From Bradyrhizobium sp. WD16 (GTDB taxonomy: Bacteria; Pseudomonadota; Alphaproteobacteria; Rhizobiales; Xanthobacteraceae): a DNA stretch of 64,000 nt. The notes under the pieces are model-generated. The model saw only the letters and a program-made list of their open reading frames with translations, ran no database searches and was not told the origin of the DNA. The translations under genes were made by a program, and so were the position numbers. Shown in pieces: positions 18,184 through 27,851 of the stretch. The stretch is from the NCBI RefSeq assembly GCF_024181725.1, contig NZ_CP028908.1, forward strand, positions 5,855,001-5,919,000, read 5' to 3'. The number at the start of each line of letters is the position of its first letter. Positions within the stretch are counted from its first letter, which is position 1.

Positions 18184-18385
18184 TCGCCCTCGCACGGTCA
18201 TTCGGAGACATCGGGACACTAGCAAAATCAAAAAGCTAGTGTGGCTTATGTCTCGCAATTGCCTACAGGGGCTTGCCGCAAAGGGCATAGGCAATTGCGA
18301 GACGCCACACTAGTGTCCCTTTGTTTCCAACGTTCGTATGAGCGCCTGCTGCAAAGGAATACGAACGTTGGAAACGGGACACTAG
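18184..18385. repeat. Hairpin array 2: right half A - 13 nt - B - C
   Basis: The right half of module A (18184-18222), the linker CAAAATCAAAAAG, module B (18236-18313) and module C (18310-18385), with B and C sharing a CTAG. In C the arms GTTTCCAACGTTCGTAT and ATACGAACGTTGGAAAC pair perfectly. The array ends 7 bp before the ATG of the xanthine dehydrogenase FAD subunit gene. Confidence 0.92.
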
Positions 18386-18392
18386 CCGATCC

Positions 18393-19223
18393 ATGGACCT
18401 GAACACCATCACCGAAATCGCCCGGCCGGCCTCTCGTGCCGAGCTGCCCAAATGGACGGCAGGCGATGCCTGGCTGGCAGGCGGCACCTGGCTTTATTCC
18501 GAACCGCAGCCGCGCCTCACGCGGCTGATCGATCTGACCGAACTTGGCTGGCCCGCGCTGCAGCTGAGCGACGACGGTCTCGAGATCGCGGCGACCTGCA
18601 GCGTCGCCGAATTGCACGCGGCGGCGTCGGCGCTTGCGCCGCAATGGCGCGCGGCACCGCTGTTCGAACAGTGCTGCCACGCCTTCCTCGCCTCCTTCAA
18701 GATCTGGAAGACCGCGACCGTCGGCGGCAATCTCTGTCTGGCGCTGCCCGCCGGGGCGATGATCTCGCTCACCGCGGCGCTCGACGGCGTTTGCACCATC
18801 TGGTCGCCCGACGGCAGCGAACGCCGATTGCCGGTGCTGGACTTCATTGAAGGACCGCAACGTTCGGCACTGGCCGCCGGCGAGTTGCTGCGCGCGGTGC
18901 AGATCCCGGCAGCGGCGCTCGGTGCCCGCACCGCCTTCCGCCAGATCTCGCTGACGCCGGTCGGCCGCTCCGCGGCGCTCGTAATCGGCAAGACCGCAGC
19001 CGGCGGCGGGCTCGACCTCACCGTCACCGCCTCGACCAGGCGCCCGCTCCGCCTCGCCTTCGACACCATGCCCGACGCGCCGGCGCTGCACGCGCGGATC
19101 ATCGGCGACATCCCCGATGCGCTCTACCATGACGATCACCACGGCGATCCGGCCTGGCGCCGGCAGATGACGCTGCGGCTCGCCGAGGACATCCGTCGCG
19201 AACTGGCCGACGAGGCGCCATGA
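18393..19223 (+). CDS. Xanthine dehydrogenase-type FAD-binding subunit
   Basis: A 276-residue protein of the molybdopterin dehydrogenase FAD-binding family. It contains GDAWLAGGTWLYSEPQ, equivalent to the first FAD-binding loop, and KIWKTATVGGNLCLALPAGAM for the second. It passes electrons from the iron-sulfur centres of the partner subunit to its acceptor. Its stop overlaps the start of the next gene (ATGA), so the two are translated together. The ATG lies only 7 bp after a hairpin array and I see no ribosome-binding site in the CCGATCC spacer. The repeat may therefore have replaced the native leader, or translation may start differently. Confidence 0.87.
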   Translation: MDLNTITEIARPASRAELPKWTAGDAWLAGGTWLYSEPQPRLTRLIDLTELGWPALQLSDDGLEIAATCSVAELHAAASALAPQWRAAPLFEQCCHAFLASFKIWKTATVGGNLCLALPAGAMISLTAALDGVCTIWSPDGSERRLPVLDFIEGPQRSALAAGELLRAVQIPAAALGARTAFRQISLTPVGRSAALVIGKTAAGGGLDLTVTASTRRPLRLAFDTMPDAPALHARIIGDIPDALYHDDHHGDPAWRRQMTLRLAEDIRRELADEAP

Positions 19224-21940
19224 CCTACCTGATCAACGGCGAGAGCTTCGAAGCGGAGCCGCGTCCCGGCCAGTGCCTGCGCACCCTGCTGCGCCAGCTC
19301 GGCTGGTTCGGCGTCAAGAAGGGATGCGACGCCGGCGACTGCGGCGCCTGCACCGTGCTGCTCGACGGCGAACCGGTGCACAGCTGCCTGATCCCGGCCC
19401 ACCGCGCCGAGGCGCGCGAGATCACCACCATCGAAGGTCTCGCCGACGGCGAGGCGCTGCATCCGATGCAGCAGGCCTTTCTCGACGCCCAGGCCTTCCA
19501 GTGCGGCTTCTGCACGCCGGGCATGGTGCTGACCTGCGCCTCGCTCAACCAGGCGCAGCGCACCGATCTCGGTCGGGCGCTGAAAGGCAATCTGTGCCGC
19601 TGCACCGGCTACCGCGCCATCGCCGACGCGCTCGGCGGGCTCAAGGAAGTCGAGACCGACGGCGCCGGCGACGCGCTCGGCCGCAGCGTCGCCGCGCCGG
19701 CGGCACGGCAGGTGGTGCGCGGCGAAGCGCCCTACACCTTCGACACCGATGTTTCGGGTTTTTGCCACATCAAGCTCTTGCGCTCGCCCCACGCCCATGC
19801 CCGCATCAGGGCCATCGACAAGCGCGCGGCCCTCGCCGTCCCCGGCGTTCACGCCGTGCTGACCTTCGAGGACGCGCCGTCGACGCGCTTCACCTCCGGC
19901 ACCCACGAATACACAGTTCATGACGCGCTCGACACCCGCGTGCTCGACGATGTCGTCCGCTTCATCGGCCAGCGCGTCGCGGCCGTGGTCGCCGACAGCG
20001 AAGCGGCGGCGGAGGACGGCTGCCGCCGCCTCGTCGTCGATTACGACGTACTGCCGGCGGTGACCGACCCGGTCGCGGCGCTGCGGCCCGGGGCGCCGAT
20101 CGTTCACGACACGTCGGCGCGGCCGGACGCGAGCGGCAGGCCCAACGTCCTGACCGAGATCCGCTACCATCTCGGCGACATCGAAGCCGGCTTCGCCGCC
20201 GCGGACGTCGTCTACGAGAACACCTTCACCACCAACCGCGCCCAGCATGCTCATCTCGAGACCCATGGCGGCATCGCCTGGCGCGACGAGGCCGGGCGGA
20301 TCAATATCCGCTCCAGCACCCAGACGCCGTTCCTCAGCCGCAAGCTGCTCGCCCGCATCTTCTCGCTGCCCGAAGATCAGATTCGCGTCGTCTGCGGCCG
20401 GCTCGGCGGCGGCTTCGGCGGCAAGCAGGAGATGCTGGTCGAGGACATTCTCGCGCTGGCGGTGCTGCGCACCGGCCGGCCGGTGAAGCTCGAATTCACC
20501 CGCGAGGAAGAGTTCATCGGCGCCACCACGCGGCATCCGATGACGATCCGGGTCAAGGCCGGCGCGCGCCGCGACGGCGACTTGACGGCGATCGAGCTCG
20601 ACGTCGTCTCCAATGCCGGCGCCTACGGCAATCACAGCCCCGAGGTGCTGCACCATGCCTGCGGCGAAGCGGTCGCGGTCTATCGCTGCGCCAACAAGAA
20701 GGTCGACGGCCTCGCCGTCTACACCCATACGGTGCCGAGCGGCGCGTTCCGCGGCTTCGGCCTGCCGCAGAGCACCTTCGCGGTGGAATCGGCGATGGAC
20801 GAGCTGGCGCACCGGCTCGGCATCCCGCCGCTCGACTTCCGGCGCCGCAATGTGGTGCGCCCCGGCGATACGATGGAATCACCGTCGACCGCGCCCGGCG
20901 ACGTCACCTTCGGCAGCTACGGGCTGATGCAGTGCTTCGATCTCGCCGAGGCGGCGCTGCGCCGGCCGGGCGCCGGCATCGCCGCGCCGTCGCCGGAATG
21001 GCTCGTCGGCCAAGGCTTCGGCATGACCATGATCGACACCGTGCCGCCGTTCGGCCATTTCGCCGACGTCACCATTCGTCTGCGCGACGACGGCGACTTC
21101 GACCTCGTCGTCGGCACCGTCGAGTTCGGCAACGGCACCAGCACGGTGCATCGCCAGCTCGCCGCCAGCGCGCTTCGCGTCAGCGTCGAGCGGATCCACC
21201 TGTTGCAGTCCGACACCGATCACGGCGGCCACGATACCGGCGCCTATGGCAGCGCCGGCACCTTCGTCGCCGGACGGGCGAGCCATCTCGCCGCGCAGGC
21301 GCTGGCCGAGCGCATGCTGGGCTTCGCCGCCGGCCTCACCGATGCGCCGCCCGAGGCGTGCAGGATCGACGGCGGCGGCATCGCCTGCGGCGATCGCACC
21401 CTGAGCTTCGCCGAGATCGCCCGCGCCGCCGCGGCGCGCGGCGAACGGCTCGCCGGCGACGGCCACGCCACCGGCAGCCCGCGCTCGGTCGCCTTCAACG
21501 TCCAGGGTTTCCGCGTCGCGGTGCATCCCGCGACCGGCGAGGTGCGGATCCTCCACAGCGTCCAGGCGGCCGATGCCGGGCGAGTGCTCAACCCGATGCA
21601 GTGCCGCGGTCAGGTCGAGGGCGGCGTCGCCCAGGCGATTGGCGCCGCGCTCTATGAAGACGTCGTGGTCGACGCCGAGGGCCGGGTGACCACGGCGAAA
21701 TTCCGCGACTACCACCTACCCTCCTTCGCCGACCTGCCGCGCTCCGAGGTGCTGTTCGCCGACACGGTCGACGAAGTCGGCCCCGCCGGCGCCAAGTCCA
21801 TGAGCGAAAGCCCCTACAATCCGGTCGCGGCGGCGCTCGGCAACGCCATCGCCGATGCCACCGGCATCCGCTTCCGCGACCTGCCGCTGCGGCCCGACCG
21901 CCTCTATCCGGCGCTGGCGGAGAAGTTCGGCAAGGGGTGA
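19220..21940 (+). CDS. Xanthine dehydrogenase-type [2Fe-2S]/molybdopterin subunit fusion
   Basis: A 906-residue fusion. Residues 1-150 are the two [2Fe-2S] domains: GCDAGDCGACTVLLDG for the plant-type cluster, and QCGFCTPGMV plus LCRCTGYR for the second. The rest is the molybdenum-cofactor subunit with GRLGGGFGGKQEML, SGAFRGFGLPQ, NAGAYGNHSPEVL and GAKSMSESPYNPVAAALGNAI. With the FAD subunit it forms a complete hydroxylase that would oxidise hypoxanthine/xanthine or a related heterocycle. Related fusions oxidise other purines or N-heterocycles, so the substrate is inferred from the purine transporter and deaminase on the other side of the island. Confidence 0.88.
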   Translation: MTYLINGESFEAEPRPGQCLRTLLRQLGWFGVKKGCDAGDCGACTVLLDGEPVHSCLIPAHRAEAREITTIEGLADGEALHPMQQAFLDAQAFQCGFCTPGMVLTCASLNQAQRTDLGRALKGNLCRCTGYRAIADALGGLKEVETDGAGDALGRSVAAPAARQVVRGEAPYTFDTDVSGFCHIKLLRSPHAHARIRAIDKRAALAVPGVHAVLTFEDAPSTRFTSGTHEYTVHDALDTRVLDDVVRFIGQRVAAVVADSEAAAEDGCRRLVVDYDVLPAVTDPVAALRPGAPIVHDTSARPDASGRPNVLTEIRYHLGDIEAGFAAADVVYENTFTTNRAQHAHLETHGGIAWRDEAGRINIRSSTQTPFLSRKLLARIFSLPEDQIRVVCGRLGGGFGGKQEMLVEDILALAVLRTGRPVKLEFTREEEFIGATTRHPMTIRVKAGARRDGDLTAIELDVVSNAGAYGNHSPEVLHHACGEAVAVYRCANKKVDGLAVYTHTVPSGAFRGFGLPQSTFAVESAMDELAHRLGIPPLDFRRRNVVRPGDTMESPSTAPGDVTFGSYGLMQCFDLAEAALRRPGAGIAAPSPEWLVGQGFGMTMIDTVPPFGHFADVTIRLRDDGDFDLVVGTVEFGNGTSTVHRQLAASALRVSVERIHLLQSDTDHGGHDTGAYGSAGTFVAGRASHLAAQALAERMLGFAAGLTDAPPEACRIDGGGIACGDRTLSFAEIARAAAARGERLAGDGHATGSPRSVAFNVQGFRVAVHPATGEVRILHSVQAADAGRVLNPMQCRGQVEGGVAQAIGAALYEDVVVDAEGRVTTAKFRDYHLPSFADLPRSEVLFADTVDEVGPAGAKSMSESPYNPVAAALGNAIADATGIRFRDLPLRPDRLYPALAEKFGKG

Positions 21941-22044
21941 GGCGGGCAGACACCGTTTCCCGCCACTCACGACAGCACGGAACAACAGTTCCCGTTCCAG
22001 CCGGCGCGTCTTCGCGGCGAGACATGCAGCCGCCGACCAGACGA

Positions 22045-22518
22045 TCAGATGAAATTGTCGCAGCCGAGACGAATGCCGGCCATCGCGCGAGGCTGACGAT
22101 CGGAGCTGGAGCGAAAGGCATCGGCCTGCGGCGCAGCCAGACGCCGGGCCTCGATCACGGCTTCGAGGATGGCGAGCGACGCCTCCTCGTGGCGCGCCTC
22201 GGCCATGTCGTCGAGTTCGACCGGCAGCTGCGGCTGCCGCGAGAGGCTGCAGTGCCAGAGCCCGTCGGTCTGGACCAGCCGCCGTAGCGTCCAGGTCGGC
22301 AACTCGCAGGCAAGGAGCTCGAGACAGGCATCCATCCAGGCTTGCGCACCGATCAATTGTTGAAGGCGGCTGGTATGGCCGGCCTGCGCCAGCGAGCGGG
22401 TTCGCGGACAGGATTCCGCGATCACGCGCCGCAGCAGGTCGGGCGTGATTGCCGCCGTCGAGTGAGCCGCGCGGGCCAGATCGAATTGCCGACCGCCGCC
22501 GTCGGATGAAGGGAACAT
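22045..22518 (-). CDS. Conserved-looking hypothetical protein
   Basis: A 157-residue protein with no domain I can name. It looks coding: amphipathic helical segments (PDLLRRVIAESCPRTRSLAQAG), a central part WTLRRLVQTDGLWHCSLSRQPQLP and an acidic stretch VELDDMAEARHEEASLAILEAVIEARRL. No signal peptide or membrane helix is seen. I have the impression that similar proteins occur in Bradyrhizobium. It stands alone between xanthine dehydrogenase and kdp. A GAGA element about 8 nt upstream is a weak ribosome site. Confidence 0.55.
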   Translation of the reverse strand: MFPSSDGGGRQFDLARAAHSTAAITPDLLRRVIAESCPRTRSLAQAGHTSRLQQLIGAQAWMDACLELLACELPTWTLRRLVQTDGLWHCSLSRQPQLPVELDDMAEARHEEASLAILEAVIEARRLAAPQADAFRSSSDRQPRAMAGIRLGCDNFI

Positions 22519-22988
22519 GGCGCAATCTCGTCAAAGCCTGGTTCGCCTGGAAAACCAACTTGCGCTCGGGGCCATAGGGATACGAGAGGAATCGCCGCAC
22601 GATGAAATAAATGCGCCATATGGATCGCGCCGCGAACGCATCCCAGCCGCGCCGGCGGCCGTCATGGCGAAGGCGTCGCAACGCCTCCGCCAATATTTGG
22701 GACCGACCTTCCAATCGCCCGAAAGGAGCACCTTCCCACCCGCATTCAGCGCGAAAATTGACCCGACAACAAGGAGATAACGGATAGCCGCGGAGCACCG
22801 GCAAAGGTGCTTCAGCGCACCGTCTTTATGGAATTCCTATACCTCCGGGCCGCCTTCCCTCTCGAAAACCTACCCTCGCCGCAGCCAGATGAGGCCGACG
22901 TTCCGCGGCTTGAGGCACGTCAAGCGCGCCAATCCCGCTCAACTAAAATTGGTGCATTTCTCCGGCCGCCACTCCTGGGAGCTCTGCG
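22519..22988. other. Gap with a possible decayed short gene on the minus strand
   Basis: On the minus strand, about 22520-22730, one frame reads EALRRLRHDGRRRGWDAFA, RSIWRIYFIVRRFLSYPYG and PERKLVFQANQALTRLRHVPF, which looks like protein rather than noise. It has no convincing ATG or GTG start and runs out of frame into the gene at 22045-22518. It could be a decayed or frameshifted gene. The remainder (22740-22988) is the presumed kdp promoter region, with GGGAG before the first small open frame. Confidence 0.35.
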
Positions 22989-23072
22989 ATGTTGGAATTC
23001 CTCCTGCTCGCCCTCGGCCTTGCGCTGTTCGCCCTATCCGTCGGCTACGTCTACGCCTGCGACCGCCTGTGA
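22989..23072 (+). CDS. 27-residue membrane peptide upstream of kdpF
   Basis: A tiny open frame encoding [20 protein letters not shown] followed by VYACDRL. It is one hydrophobic helix with a short polar tail, preceded by GGGAG, and ends 11 bp before kdpF. In size and composition it resembles KdpF. I infer a small accessory peptide co-expressed with the Kdp pump; no function is established from sequence. Confidence 0.6.
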   Translation: MLEFLLLALGLALFALSVGYVYACDRL

Positions 23073-23083
23073 AGGAGCGCGCC

Positions 23084-23173
23084 ATGGCTTTCGATCAAAT
23101 TCTCGCCGCGACGGTAACGGTCGGCCTTCTGGTCTACCTCACCTACGCGCTGCTCCGGCCCGAACGGTTCTAG
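23084..23173 (+). CDS. kdpF: Potassium-transporting ATPase KdpF subunit
   Basis: A 29-residue, single-helix peptide ([20 protein letters not shown], then YALLRPERF). The end YALLRPERF is a KdpF hallmark. KdpF stabilises the KdpABC complex in the membrane. AAGGAG lies just upstream. The stop codon TAG is part of a CTAG that starts a rhizobial-type palindromic repeat, which separates it from kdpA by 116 bp. Confidence 0.9.
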   Translation: MAFDQILAATVTVGLLVYLTYALLRPERF

Positions 23174-23274
23174 AGCCTATTCCGCTCCGATGGAATCGGA
23201 GCAGAGGCTCTAGGTTTTTGTTTGACGCGTTTTCTTCGCGCGAACCGGTGTCCACTTCGCTGGAAAACGCTCTA
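23170..23274. repeat. Rhizobial-type intergenic repeat inside the kdp operon
   Basis: The first half is a palindrome with edges CTAGAGCCT and AGGCTCTAG and core CCGCTCCGAT/ATCGGAGC. The second half carries GACGCGTTTTCTTCGCGCGA and TCCACTTCGCTGGAAAACGC, a motif I know as a frequent intergenic repeat in Bradyrhizobium and relatives. It lies between kdpF and kdpA and overlaps the kdpF stop codon. Confidence 0.8.
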
Positions 23275-23289
23275 AAGAGGGGCTGCATC

Positions 23290-25002
23290 ATGACGATGCT
23301 CGGCTGGATTCAAGTCATTCTCTATTGCGCCATCATCGTGGCGCTGGTGAAGCCGGTGGGATGGTACATGACCGCCGTCTTCAACGGCGAACGCACCCCG
23401 CTGTCGCTCGTGCTGCGCCCCGTTGAGGTTGCCCTCTACAAGCTCGGCGGCGTCGACGAAAAACGCGAGCAGGGCTGGATCGGCTATACCATCGCCATGC
23501 TGCTGTTCCATGTCGGCGGCTTCGCCATCCTCTATGCCCTGATGCGCCTGCAGGCCGTGCTGCCGTTCAATCCCGCCGGGCAGTCGGCGGTGGCTCCCGA
23601 CCTCTCGTTCAACACCGCGATCAGCTTCATCACCAACACCAACTGGCAGAACTACGGCGGCGAAGGCACGATGTCGTACCTCACCCAGATGCTGGGGCTG
23701 ACGCATCAGAACTTCCTGTCCGCCGCCACCGGCATCGTGCTCGCCGTGGCGCTGATCCGCGGCTTCGCCCGCGCCTCCGCCAGGACCATCGGCAATTTCT
23801 GGGTCGATCTCACCCGCTGCACGCTCTACATCCTGCTGCCGGTCTGCGTCGTCTTCACGCTCTTCCTGGTCTGGCAGGGAATTCCGCAGACGCTGGGACC
23901 GTCTATCGAGGCGACGACGCTGGAAGGCGCCAGGCAGACCATCGCCGTGGGGCCGGTGGCCTCCCAGGTCGCGATCAAGATGCTCGGCACCAACGGCGGC
24001 GGCTTCTTCAACGCCAACGCCGCGCACCCGTTCGAGAACCCGACGGCACTGTCGAACTTCGTCCAGATGCTGTCGATCTTCGTCCTCGGCGCGGCGCTGA
24101 CCAACGTGTTCGGCCGGATGGTCGGCGACCAGCGCCAGGGCTGGGCGATCCTCGGCGCCATGGGCGTGCTGTTCATCGCCGGTGTCGCCGTCTGCTACTG
24201 GGCGGAAGCCCACGGCAATGACGCCCTGACCGCACTCGGCCTCGGCGGCGGCAACATGGAGGGCAAGGAAGTCCGCTTCGGCATCGTCGCCTCCGCCCTG
24301 TTCGCCGTCATCACCACCGCGGCCTCCTGCGGTGCCGTCAACGCCATGCACGATTCCTTCAACGCGCTCGGCGGCATGATCCCGCTGATCAACATGCAGC
24401 TCGGCGAGATCATCATCGGCGGCGTCGGCGCCGGCCTCTACGGCATGCTGCTGTTCGTGATCCTGGCGATCTTCGTCGCCGGGCTGATGGTGGGCCGCAC
24501 CCCGGAATATGTCGGCAAGAAGATCGAGGCCAAGGAGGTGAAGATGGCGATGCTGGCCATCCTGATCCTGCCCTTGATGTATCTCGGCTGGACCGCGGTG
24601 GCGGTGGTCTATCCGACCGCCGTCGCTTCCATGGCCAATCCCGGCCCGCATGGCTTTTCCGAGGTGCTCTATGCCTACACCTCGCAGACCGCCAACAACG
24701 GCTCGGCCTTCGGCGGCCTGACCGGCAACATCCTGTTCTACAACGTCACCGGTGCGATCTCGATGTTCATCGGGCGATTCTGGATGATCATCCCGGCGAT
24801 GGCGATCGCCGGATCGCTGGCGGCGAAGAAATCGGTGCCGCCATCGGCCGGCACATTCCCGACCACCGGCCCGCTGTTCGTCGGCCTCGTCGTCGGCGTG
24901 ATCCTGATCGTCGGCGGCCTCACCTTCTTCCCGGCGCTGGCCCTCGGCCCGATCGCCGAGCACCTGGCGATGACGGCCGGCACCCTGTTTGCCTCGAATT
25001 GA
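23290..25002 (+). CDS. kdpA: Potassium-transporting ATPase potassium-binding subunit KdpA
   Basis: A 570-residue polytopic protein. It shows the selectivity-filter-like loops of Kdp[41 protein letters not shown], and later [21 protein letters not shown] and [17 protein letters not shown]. It forms the K+ channel of the high-affinity Kdp pump. The start is the ATG at 23290 with GAGGGG upstream; longer frames upstream cross kdpF and the repeat. It is followed 14 bp later by kdpB. Confidence 0.97.
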   Translation: MTMLGWIQVILYCAIIVALVKPVGWYMTAVFNGERTPLSLVLRPVEVALYKLGGVDEKREQGWIGYTIAMLLFHVGGFAILYALMRLQAVLPFNPAGQSAVAPDLSFNTAISFITNTNWQNYGGEGTMSYLTQMLGLTHQNFLSAATGIVLAVALIRGFARASARTIGNFWVDLTRCTLYILLPVCVVFTLFLVWQGIPQTLGPSIEATTLEGARQTIAVGPVASQVAIKMLGTNGGGFFNANAAHPFENPTALSNFVQMLSIFVLGAALTNVFGRMVGDQRQGWAILGAMGVLFIAGVAVCYWAEAHGNDALTALGLGGGNMEGKEVRFGIVASALFAVITTAASCGAVNAMHDSFNALGGMIPLINMQLGEIIIGGVGAGLYGMLLFVILAIFVAGLMVGRTPEYVGKKIEAKEVKMAMLAILILPLMYLGWTAVAVVYPTAVASMANPGPHGFSEVLYAYTSQTANNGSAFGGLTGNILFYNVTGAISMFIGRFWMIIPAMAIAGSLAAKKSVPPSAGTFPTTGPLFVGLVVGVILIVGGLTFFPALALGPIAEHLAMTAGTLFASN

Positions 25003-25016
25003 GCGGAGCTCGCCCC

Positions 25017-27131
25017 ATGGATACCACTCACATCGTGCGGAAGCGCCAGGTCACGTCGGCGCTGTTCGATCCGCAGATCCTCGTCCCGGCGATCGGCTCG
25101 GCCTTCGTCAAGCTCGATCCCCGCACGCTGATCAAGAACCCGGTAATGTTCGTGCTGGAAGTCGTGACGGTGCTGACCACGGTCATCCTGCTGCGCGACA
25201 TCGTCACCGGCGGCGGCGAGATCGGCTTCGAAGTTCAGATCATCCTGTGGCTGTGGTTCACCATCCTGTTCGCCAATTTCGCCGAGGCGATCGCCGAGGG
25301 CCGCGGCAAGGCGCAGGCCGATGCCCTGCGCAAGACCCGCACCGAGACCAGCGCCAAACTGCTGACCGGCAGCGGGCGGGAGTTCAAGCTCGCCCCCAGC
25401 ACATCGCTGAAGGTCGGCGACGTCGTGCTGGTCGAAGCCGGCGACACCATCCCCTCCGACGGCGAGGTGGTCGAGGGCGTGGCCTCGGTCAACGAGGCGG
25501 CGATCACCGGTGAATCCGCGCCGGTGATCCGCGAATCCGGCGGCGACCGCTCGGCGGTGACCGGCGGCACCCAGGTCCTGTCGGACTGGATCCGCGTCCG
25601 CATCACCGCGGCGGCGGGCTCGACCTTCCTCGACCGTATGATCAACCTCGTCGAGGGCGCCGCCCGGCAGAAGACGCCGAACGAGATCGCCCTCAACATT
25701 CTGCTGATCGGGCTGACCATCATCTTCGTCTTCGCCACCGCGACGATCCCGAGCTATGTGGCCTATGCGGGCGGCACGGTCTCGATCGTGGTGCTGGTGG
25801 CGCTGTTCGTCACCCTGATCCCGACCACCATCGGCGCCCTGCTTTCGGCCATCGGCATCGCCGGCATGGACCGCCTGGTCCGCTTCAACGTGCTGGCGAT
25901 GTCCGGCCGCGCGGTGGAGGCCGCCGGCGACGTCGACACCCTGCTGCTCGACAAGACCGGCACCATCACCCTCGGCAACCGCCAGGCATCCGCCTTCCGG
26001 CCGGTGCGCGGCGTCACCGAGAAGGAGCTCGCCGACGCGGCGCAGCTCGCCTCGCTCGCCGACGAGACGCCGGAAGGCCGCTCGATCGTGGTGCTGGCCA
26101 AGGAGAAACACGGCATCAGGGGCCGCGACATTGCCGAGATCGGCGCCCATTTCATTCCGTTCACGGCCCAGAGCCGGATGAGCGGCGTCGAGATCGGCTC
26201 GTCCTGGGTCCGCAAGGGCGCCGTCGACGCGGTGATCAACTTTCTCAACGCGGGGGGCACCGCCAGCGCCTCGGGCAACGTCGTCCGCGCCATGCAGCCG
26301 GCGCTCAGCACCGAGGCGACGCGGGAAATCAACGCGATCGCCGAGGAAATCGCCAAGGCCGGCGGCACGCCGCTGGCGGTGGCGAGGGACGGCAAGCTGC
26401 TCGGCATCATCCACCTCAAGGACATCGTCAAGGGCGGCATCCGCGAGCGCTTCGCCGAGCTGCGCCGCATGGGCATCCGCACGGTGATGATCACCGGCGA
26501 CAACCCGATGACTGCGGCGGCCATCGCCGCCGAAGCCGGCGTCGACGACTTCCTCGCCCAGGCGACGCCGGAGGACAAGCTGCGCCTGATCCGCGACGAA
26601 CAGGCCAAAGGCAAGCTGGTGGCGATGTGCGGCGACGGCACCAACGACGCCCCCGCGCTCGCCCAGGCCGATGTCGGTGTCGCCATGAATACCGGCACCC
26701 AGGCGGCGCGCGAAGCCGGCAACATGGTCGATCTCGATTCCAACCCGACCAAGCTGATCGAGATCGTCGAGATCGGCAAACAGCTGCTGATGACCCGTGG
26801 CGCGCTGACGACCTTCTCCATCGCCAACGACGTCGCCAAGTATTTCGCCATCATCCCGGCGATGTTCCTGGCGTTCTATCCGCAGCTTCAGGCGCTCAAC
26901 ATCATGAATCTATCGAGCCCGCAAAGCGCCATCCTCTCGGCCATCATCTTCAACGCGCTGATCATCATCGCGCTGATCCCGCTGTCGCTGAAGGGCGTCG
27001 CCTATCGCGCCGTCGGCGCCGGCGCGCTGCTCCGCCGCAACCTGCTGGTTTACGGCCTTGGCGGCATCATCATTCCGTTCATCGGCATCAAGGCCATCGA
27101 CCTCGTCGTCGCTGCGCTGCATCTGGCGTGA
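25017..27131 (+). CDS. kdpB: Potassium-transporting P-type ATPase subunit KdpB
   Basis: A 704-residue P-type ATPase. The phosphorylated aspartate is in [12 protein letters not shown] (about D312). The actuator motif TGES occurs in [11 protein letters not shown], and the hinge motif is [19 protein letters not shown]. It hydrolyses ATP to drive K+ uptake through KdpA. I chose the ATG beginning MDTTHIVRK, 14 bp after kdpA; an upstream in-frame alternative would overlap kdpA slightly. Confidence 0.97.
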   Translation: MDTTHIVRKRQVTSALFDPQILVPAIGSAFVKLDPRTLIKNPVMFVLEVVTVLTTVILLRDIVTGGGEIGFEVQIILWLWFTILFANFAEAIAEGRGKAQADALRKTRTETSAKLLTGSGREFKLAPSTSLKVGDVVLVEAGDTIPSDGEVVEGVASVNEAAITGESAPVIRESGGDRSAVTGGTQVLSDWIRVRITAAAGSTFLDRMINLVEGAARQKTPNEIALNILLIGLTIIFVFATATIPSYVAYAGGTVSIVVLVALFVTLIPTTIGALLSAIGIAGMDRLVRFNVLAMSGRAVEAAGDVDTLLLDKTGTITLGNRQASAFRPVRGVTEKELADAAQLASLADETPEGRSIVVLAKEKHGIRGRDIAEIGAHFIPFTAQSRMSGVEIGSSWVRKGAVDAVINFLNAGGTASASGNVVRAMQPALSTEATREINAIAEEIAKAGGTPLAVARDGKLLGIIHLKDIVKGGIRERFAELRRMGIRTVMITGDNPMTAAAIAAEAGVDDFLAQATPEDKLRLIRDEQAKGKLVAMCGDGTNDAPALAQADVGVAMNTGTQAAREAGNMVDLDSNPTKLIEIVEIGKQLLMTRGALTTFSIANDVAKYFAIIPAMFLAFYPQLQALNIMNLSSPQSAILSAIIFNALIIIALIPLSLKGVAYRAVGAGALLRRNLLVYGLGGIIIPFIGIKAIDLVVAALHLA

Positions 27132-27227
27132 AGGGAAGCGACATGCGTTTCGAGGCATCGAGCCTGTCGCGCGGCGGAAGCTGCAGATGATCGCTGACCG
27201 TCGCGACACCCATTGAGGAGAACAACC

Positions 27228-27827
27228 ATGTTGAAGGAACTCCGCCCCGCCGTGGTCTTCATCGTCGCCCTGACGGTGATCACCGGCCTCGTCTATCCCC
27301 TCGCCATGACCGGGATCGCCCAGGCCCTCTTCCCCCGCCAGGCGCAGGGCAGCCTGATCGAGCACCACGGCCAGGTGGTCGGCTCGGCGCTGATCGGCCA
27401 GGCCTTCGCGCAAGACAGGTACTTCCACGGCCGGCCGTCGGCCACCAATGCGCCGGATCCGAATGATTCGGCCAAGACCGTCGATGCGCCCTACAACGCC
27501 TCGAACTCCATGGGCTCCAATCTCGGCCCCACCAACAAGGCCCTGATCGAGCGGGTCAAAGGCGAGGTCGAGAAGCTGAAGGCGGAAAATCCGTCGGCGG
27601 CCGTCCCGATCGACCTCGTCACCACGTCGGGCAGCGGCCTCGACCCGAACCTGTCGCCCGAAGCCGCCCTCTTCCAGGTCGGGCGGGTTGCGAAAGCCCG
27701 ACAGATGTCGGAGGATCGAATTCGACAGCTGGTCCAGCAACACATCGAAGGACGCTGGCTGGGCCTCCTGGGCGAGCCGCGGGTCAACGTGCTCGCCCTC
27801 AATCTGGCCCTCGATCAGCTGAAGTGA
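27228..27827 (+). CDS. kdpC: Potassium-transporting ATPase KdpC subunit
   Basis: A 199-residue protein with one N-terminal membrane helix ([20 protein letters not shown]) and a periplasmic domain. Characteristic segments are [39 protein letters not shown] and [17 protein letters not shown]. KdpC helps the assembled pump bind ATP and K+. A strong GAGGAG site precedes the ATG. The 96 bp between kdpB and kdpC are longer than usual and contain no gene I can support. Confidence 0.97.
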   Translation: MLKELRPAVVFIVALTVITGLVYPLAMTGIAQALFPRQAQGSLIEHHGQVVGSALIGQAFAQDRYFHGRPSATNAPDPNDSAKTVDAPYNASNSMGSNLGPTNKALIERVKGEVEKLKAENPSAAVPIDLVTTSGSGLDPNLSPEAALFQVGRVAKARQMSEDRIRQLVQQHIEGRWLGLLGEPRVNVLALNLALDQLK

Positions 27828-27851
27828 GGTTGCGAAAGGCACTCGGATCCG

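Noticed and set aside
22807-23289. N-terminal extension of kdpA by 161 codons
   Set aside because: It would run through the small peptide gene, kdpF and a repeat; KdpA homology and the ribosome site start at 23290.
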